A DNA stretch of 64,000 nt from Rhizobacter sp. Root1238 (GTDB taxonomy: Bacteria > Pseudomonadota > Gammaproteobacteria > Burkholderiales > Burkholderiaceae_C), in NCBI RefSeq assembly GCF_001425825.1, contig NZ_LMDM01000048.1, positions 85,590 to 149,589 of the forward strand. Direction: 5' to 3'. The notes beneath the pieces are model-generated. The model did not search any database and was not told where the DNA came from. It saw only the letters and a list, made by a program, of their open reading frames with translations. Below, one piece after another: positions 60,998 to 64,000 of the stretch (within the stretch, counting starts at the first letter, position 1; each line of letters begins with the position of its first letter). Both the position numbers and the translations under genes were made by a program.

Positions 60998-62311
60998 ATG
61001 TCGACACCGATCAATGAATACCTGACGCCGCAAGAGGCGTCGTACATCGCGCACAACTCGTACTTCACGCTGAAGGACTGGATCAGCGGCCAGCCGACCA
61101 TCGGCATGGAGACACGCGCCAACGTGCGCAAGATGGTCACCGGCGACGGGCTCGGCGCCGCGGCGCAGGCTGGCGGCGCCAACACCTCGCTGAAGACCAC
61201 CGAGCTCGGCGGCGCGAAGCTCGACCGGGTGTTCGCCGGATCGACGGCCGGCGTCACCACCGGCTTCGGCTACGTGCTGAGCTTCAACCGGGCCGGCAGC
61301 AAGCAGGTCGTCATCGCGACACGCGGCACGCGGGCCGAGCATTCGAAGGCCGACCTGCTGACCGACCTGCGCGCGTCGATGACCGGCTTCGGCGATTTCG
61401 GGCTCGTGCACCAGGGCTTTCGCAACACCTTCGACAGCGTGAAGACCTGCCTCGCGCGCGACGACACGCGGATCATGGATGCCGACGTGGTGCACTGCGT
61501 CGGCCACAGCCTGGGCGGTGCGGTCGCGACGCTGGTGGCGGCGCATTTCTCGTCGCGCGGCAAGGCGGTGAAGCTCTACACCTTCGGCTGCCCGCGCGTC
61601 GGTGCGCTCGGGGCGCAGGGGGCGATGGAGCAGTCGCTCGGCAAGCACAACATCTTCCGCGTCTCGCACGACCTCGACCCGGTGACGATGGTCGGCCCCT
61701 ACCCCTACGGCCACCTGAACGGCCAGCCGGAGGATGCGAACAACATGATGCTGGTGTCGCCGACCGGCAAGCTGCTGAGCGTGGCCAACCACGACATGAC
61801 CGAGTACGTGCGCAGCGTCGGCGGCCTTGAAATGAACTGGCAGGCGGTGCGTGCGCTCGGCGGCGCGGTCGAGCGCGACAACGCGGTGCTGGCGCGCTGG
61901 CTGCTGCGCAGCTCCGACAACCCCGGCTGGCTCACGCAGACCGCCGCGCAAGGCCTGAGCTACCTGATGAAGGCCTTCTCGCACCTGCTGCGCCAGCTCG
62001 GCTTCGTGACGATCTCGGGCCTCACCGGCATCGACCTGTTCTGCGTGGTGCTGGCGTCGAACATGACGAAGATCGCCGAGATGAATTCGCAGCTGATGGA
62101 CTGCATCCTGCAGGCCGCCCGCTGGGCGCGCGTCGTGGTGTCGAACGCGGCGCAGCTGACCGCCACCGTGATCCGCGCGATCCTGAACGCGATGTTCAGC
62201 GTGCTGCGGCCGATCGCGGTGAACGCGCTGCAGACCGTCGGACGCTCGGGCGCGCCGCTGCCGCTGCTGCTCGGCGGCGCGAGCGCGCTGGCCGGCGCTC
62301 TGATCGGTTGA
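60998..62311 (+). CDS. Class 3 lipase family protein without signal peptide
   Basis: 437 residues, alpha/beta hydrolase of the fungal-lipase (class 3) type. The probable triad is S171 in CVGHSLGG, D227 in SHDLDPVTMVG and H265 in VANHDM. There is no N-terminal signal. The last 110 residues contain several hydrophobic helices (ISGLTGIDLFCVVLASN and LLLGGASALAGALIG), which could insert in or bind a membrane. Phospholipase or triacylglycerol lipase activity is possible. It lies between a lipoprotein gene and an acidic-protein gene. Confidence 0.83.
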   Translation: MSTPINEYLTPQEASYIAHNSYFTLKDWISGQPTIGMETRANVRKMVTGDGLGAAAQAGGANTSLKTTELGGAKLDRVFAGSTAGVTTGFGYVLSFNRAGSKQVVIATRGTRAEHSKADLLTDLRASMTGFGDFGLVHQGFRNTFDSVKTCLARDDTRIMDADVVHCVGHSLGGAVATLVAAHFSSRGKAVKLYTFGCPRVGALGAQGAMEQSLGKHNIFRVSHDLDPVTMVGPYPYGHLNGQPEDANNMMLVSPTGKLLSVANHDMTEYVRSVGGLEMNWQAVRALGGAVERDNAVLARWLLRSSDNPGWLTQTAAQGLSYLMKAFSHLLRQLGFVTISGLTGIDLFCVVLASNMTKIAEMNSQLMDCILQAARWARVVVSNAAQLTATVIRAILNAMFSVLRPIAVNALQTVGRSGAPLPLLLGGASALAGALIG

Positions 62312-62316
62312 CCCCG

Positions 62317-62883
62317 ATGGACCGCGACGCCTTCGAGCACCTGTACCTGCACGCCCACACGCTGGCCGAGTTCGGCTTCATGCGGGCGATGGCGGGCCTC
62401 GCGACCACCGACATCGCTGCGCTCGCACCGGAGCAGCGTGCGGCCAACGAGGCCGATGCGCAGCAGATGCTGAACCTCGACGCGGCCAGCTTCGACTGGT
62501 CGGCGCTGGAGGGGGTGGACGCGTTCGGCGCCGACGCCGATGCGCTCGATGCGGCACCGGCGGCGAGCTACGACGGCCCGACCTTCACCGAAGCGCTGGC
62601 GATCGACGACGAGGTCGGCGGCGACGCGCTGCCCGAGCTCGCGACGTACCTGGCGCGCGCGCAGGCGGCGCGAACGCTGCTCGCCGGGCGCATTGCGCAT
62701 TCATGGGCCGCGGTGGACCAGCAGGCGCTCGACGACGCGCTGGCCGCGCTGCCGCCCGGCCCCGTGCCGCTGACCCGTCCGCTGAGCGCCGACGAGCTCG
62801 CGCCCTGGCTCGCGCTCTACGAGCAACGCCACCCGGCGCTGGATGCGCTGGTGCAACAGATCCGGCGGCTCGAGCCGTTCTGA
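62317..62883 (+). CDS. Acidic hypothetical protein
   Basis: 188 residues from the ATG at 62317; a TTG at 62308 overlapping the lipase stop (TTGA) is an alternative. The protein is helical and acidic (for example ANEADAQQMLNLDAASFDW) with no membrane segment. Family not recognised. Immediate coupling to the lipase gene suggests an accessory or adaptor role. Confidence 0.6.
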   Translation: MDRDAFEHLYLHAHTLAEFGFMRAMAGLATTDIAALAPEQRAANEADAQQMLNLDAASFDWSALEGVDAFGADADALDAAPAASYDGPTFTEALAIDDEVGGDALPELATYLARAQAARTLLAGRIAHSWAAVDQQALDDALAALPPGPVPLTRPLSADELAPWLALYEQRHPALDALVQQIRRLEPF

Positions 62884-62886
62884 ACC

Positions 62887-63837
62887 CTAGGCCTGCGCCG
62901 GCATCAGCCGAACACCGGGCAGCGTGCGCAGCGAGGTCTCGCGCATCACGCGCACGAAGTCGGCCACATAGGGCCGAACGCCCAGCCGCTGCGGCACCGC
63001 GGCATACAGCCGGCCGGTGAGCCCCTGCGGCCCGATGCGCTGGCTCGCGACATAGCCGCGCTCCAGGTAGCCGGCCACCGCCCACAGAGGCAGCGCCGCC
63101 AGCCCGCGCCCGCTGGCCACCAGCTGCAGCATCGCGACCGTCAGCTCGGTGGTGCGCCGCGCCGGCGCGATGCCGGCCGGCTGCAGCACGCGCCGCACCA
63201 GGTCGAGCATCTCGTCGGGCACCGGGTAGGTGATCAGCGTGCGGTCGGCGAAATCCGCGGCCTCCAGCCACGGCTTGGCCAGCAGCGCATCTCCCTTGGG
63301 CAGCAGCGCGACCATCTCGAACTCGAACAGCGGGTGCACCACCACGCCGGCTTCGTCGTCATCGACGTCGGACACGATGGCGAGGTCGGCGCGGTCCTGG
63401 TGCAGCAGGCCCACCGGATCGGCCTGGAAGCCGGAGACGATGTCGAGTTCGACCTCGGGCCAGCGCTCGCGCAACGCATCCATCGCCGGCATCAGCCAGT
63501 CGAAGCAGGTGTGGCACTCGACCGCGATGCGCAACGCGCCCGCCGCCCCGCTGACCAGCCGGCTCACGTCGCGCTCGGCCTCGTCGATCAGCGGCAGCAC
63601 CGCATCGGCCAGCCGCAGTAGCCGCTGGCCGGCGACGAAGAAACTCACCGGGTTCGATTTGCGCTCGAACAGCGGCGTGGCGTAGTGCTCCTCCAGCGCG
63701 CGCAGCTGGTACGACAGCGCCGACTGCGTCAGGTTGAGCAGCTGCGCGGCGCGCGACAGGTTGCCGGTCTCGCGCAGCGCCTGCAGGGTCTTCAGGTGGC
63801 GCAGTTCCAGCGGCGTGGTCGGCATGGCGGTCTGCAT
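62887..63837 (-). CDS. metR: LysR-type regulator MetR
   Basis: 316 residues. HTH: LELRHLKTLQALRETGNLSRAAQLLNLTQSALSYQLRALEEHY, close to MetR. The effector domain continues with IAVECHTCFDWLMPAMDALRERWPEVELDI, a MetR signature. MetR with homocysteine activates metE, metH and related genes. The metE gene starts divergently 97 bp away, which confirms the assignment. Confidence 0.93.
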   Translation of the reverse strand: MQTAMPTTPLELRHLKTLQALRETGNLSRAAQLLNLTQSALSYQLRALEEHYATPLFERKSNPVSFFVAGQRLLRLADAVLPLIDEAERDVSRLVSGAAGALRIAVECHTCFDWLMPAMDALRERWPEVELDIVSGFQADPVGLLHQDRADLAIVSDVDDDEAGVVVHPLFEFEMVALLPKGDALLAKPWLEAADFADRTLITYPVPDEMLDLVRRVLQPAGIAPARRTTELTVAMLQLVASGRGLAALPLWAVAGYLERGYVASQRIGPQGLTGRLYAAVPQRLGVRPYVADFVRVMRETSLRTLPGVRLMPAQA

Positions 63838-63934
63838 GAATGCAGCTCAGGATGATTTGGAAAAAGTTTCGTTTGAATCATAGAAGCGGTGTGCCGATCA
63901 TTGCAAGCTGAATTCATCAACATGCATCGACTCC
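63838..63934. promoter_or_regulatory. metR-metE divergent promoter region
   Basis: 97 bp, AT-rich for this genome. It contains TGAATTCA (63909-63916) and a nearby TTTGAATCAT, half-sites resembling the MetR motif TGAA-N5-TTCA but with different spacing. It is the expected place for MetR control of both genes. Confidence 0.45.
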
Positions 63935-64000
63935 ATGATTCGTACTCATACCCTCGGCTTTCCGCGCATGGGCGCGCACCGCGAGCTGAAGCTGGCGCTC
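63935..64000 (+). CDS. metE: Cobalamin-independent methionine synthase, 5' end only
   Basis: The first 22 codons read MIRTHTLGFPRMGAHRELKLAL, the conserved N-terminus of MetE (HTLGFPRxGxxRELK). MetE transfers a methyl group from 5-methyl-tetrahydropteroyl-tri-glutamate to homocysteine. The gene continues beyond the window. Divergence from metR is the usual arrangement. Confidence 0.9.
   Translation, partial: MIRTHTLGFPRMGAHRELKLAL

Overview
The window looks like chromosomal DNA of a very high-GC betaproteobacterium of the order Burkholderiales, near the Rubrivivax/Leptothrix/Roseateles/Comamonadaceae part of the tree. Reasons: the pepA-holC / lptF-lptG block, a CysB-family regulator, an iron-starvation sigma factor with a mini-FecR, a DUF3563 protein, a FimV-like protein, a PEP-CTERM protein and many LysR regulators, plus two intergenic repeat families typical of this order. 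Placement rests on recognising families, not on an alignment. I saw no rRNA, tRNA, CRISPR array, prophage or insertion sequence.

Layout. 1-390: tandem REP-like repeats. 394-1213: Fur-box-controlled ECF sigma factor and mini-FecR. 1383-3379: two-component system. 3481-5683: small unknown genes, panE and a secreted protein. 5791-8557: FadE-type acyl-CoA dehydrogenase and a stress-type protein of unknown role. 8569-9806: YitT membrane protein and Dps. 9945-10441: antitoxin plus an internally deleted VapC toxin. 10553-11692: a LivK-type binding protein. 11940-17130: pepA-holC and the divergent lptF-lptG-cbiX. 17165-19301: CysB-like regulator and an aminotransferase. 19313-24758: FimV-like protein, enoyl-CoA hydratase, histidine phosphatase, class II aldolase and a Crp/Fnr regulator. 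24782-27097: an APH-type kinase plus acyl-CoA dehydrogenase pair, followed by more REP repeats.

28865-36628 is the largest functional cluster. A polyamine-type ABC importer (binding protein, two permeases, ATPase) is interleaved with a three-subunit HcnABC/opine-oxidase-like amine dehydrogenase, and a divergent IclR regulator sits next to it. It probably imports and oxidises a secondary amine, opine or imino acid. 36749-46585 holds exported proteins (PEP-CTERM; a PAP2 phosphatase lipoprotein with an autotransporter-type beta-strand repeat; a ricin-lectin/di-heme c-type oxidoreductase behind a perfect LacI-type palindrome) around the NHEJ pair ligD-ku. 46672-58811 is mixed: transporters, dehydrogenases, LysR and AraC regulators, ChaN and an M28 peptidase. 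59999-62883 is a lipoprotein / signal-less class 3 lipase / acidic protein cluster that could be an effector-immunity locus. The window ends in metR and the first codons of metE.

No complete undescribed system is proved. The best candidates for follow-up are the lipase cluster, the amine oxidase/ABC operon, the PAP2-repeat lipoprotein and the lectin/di-heme gene with its operator.
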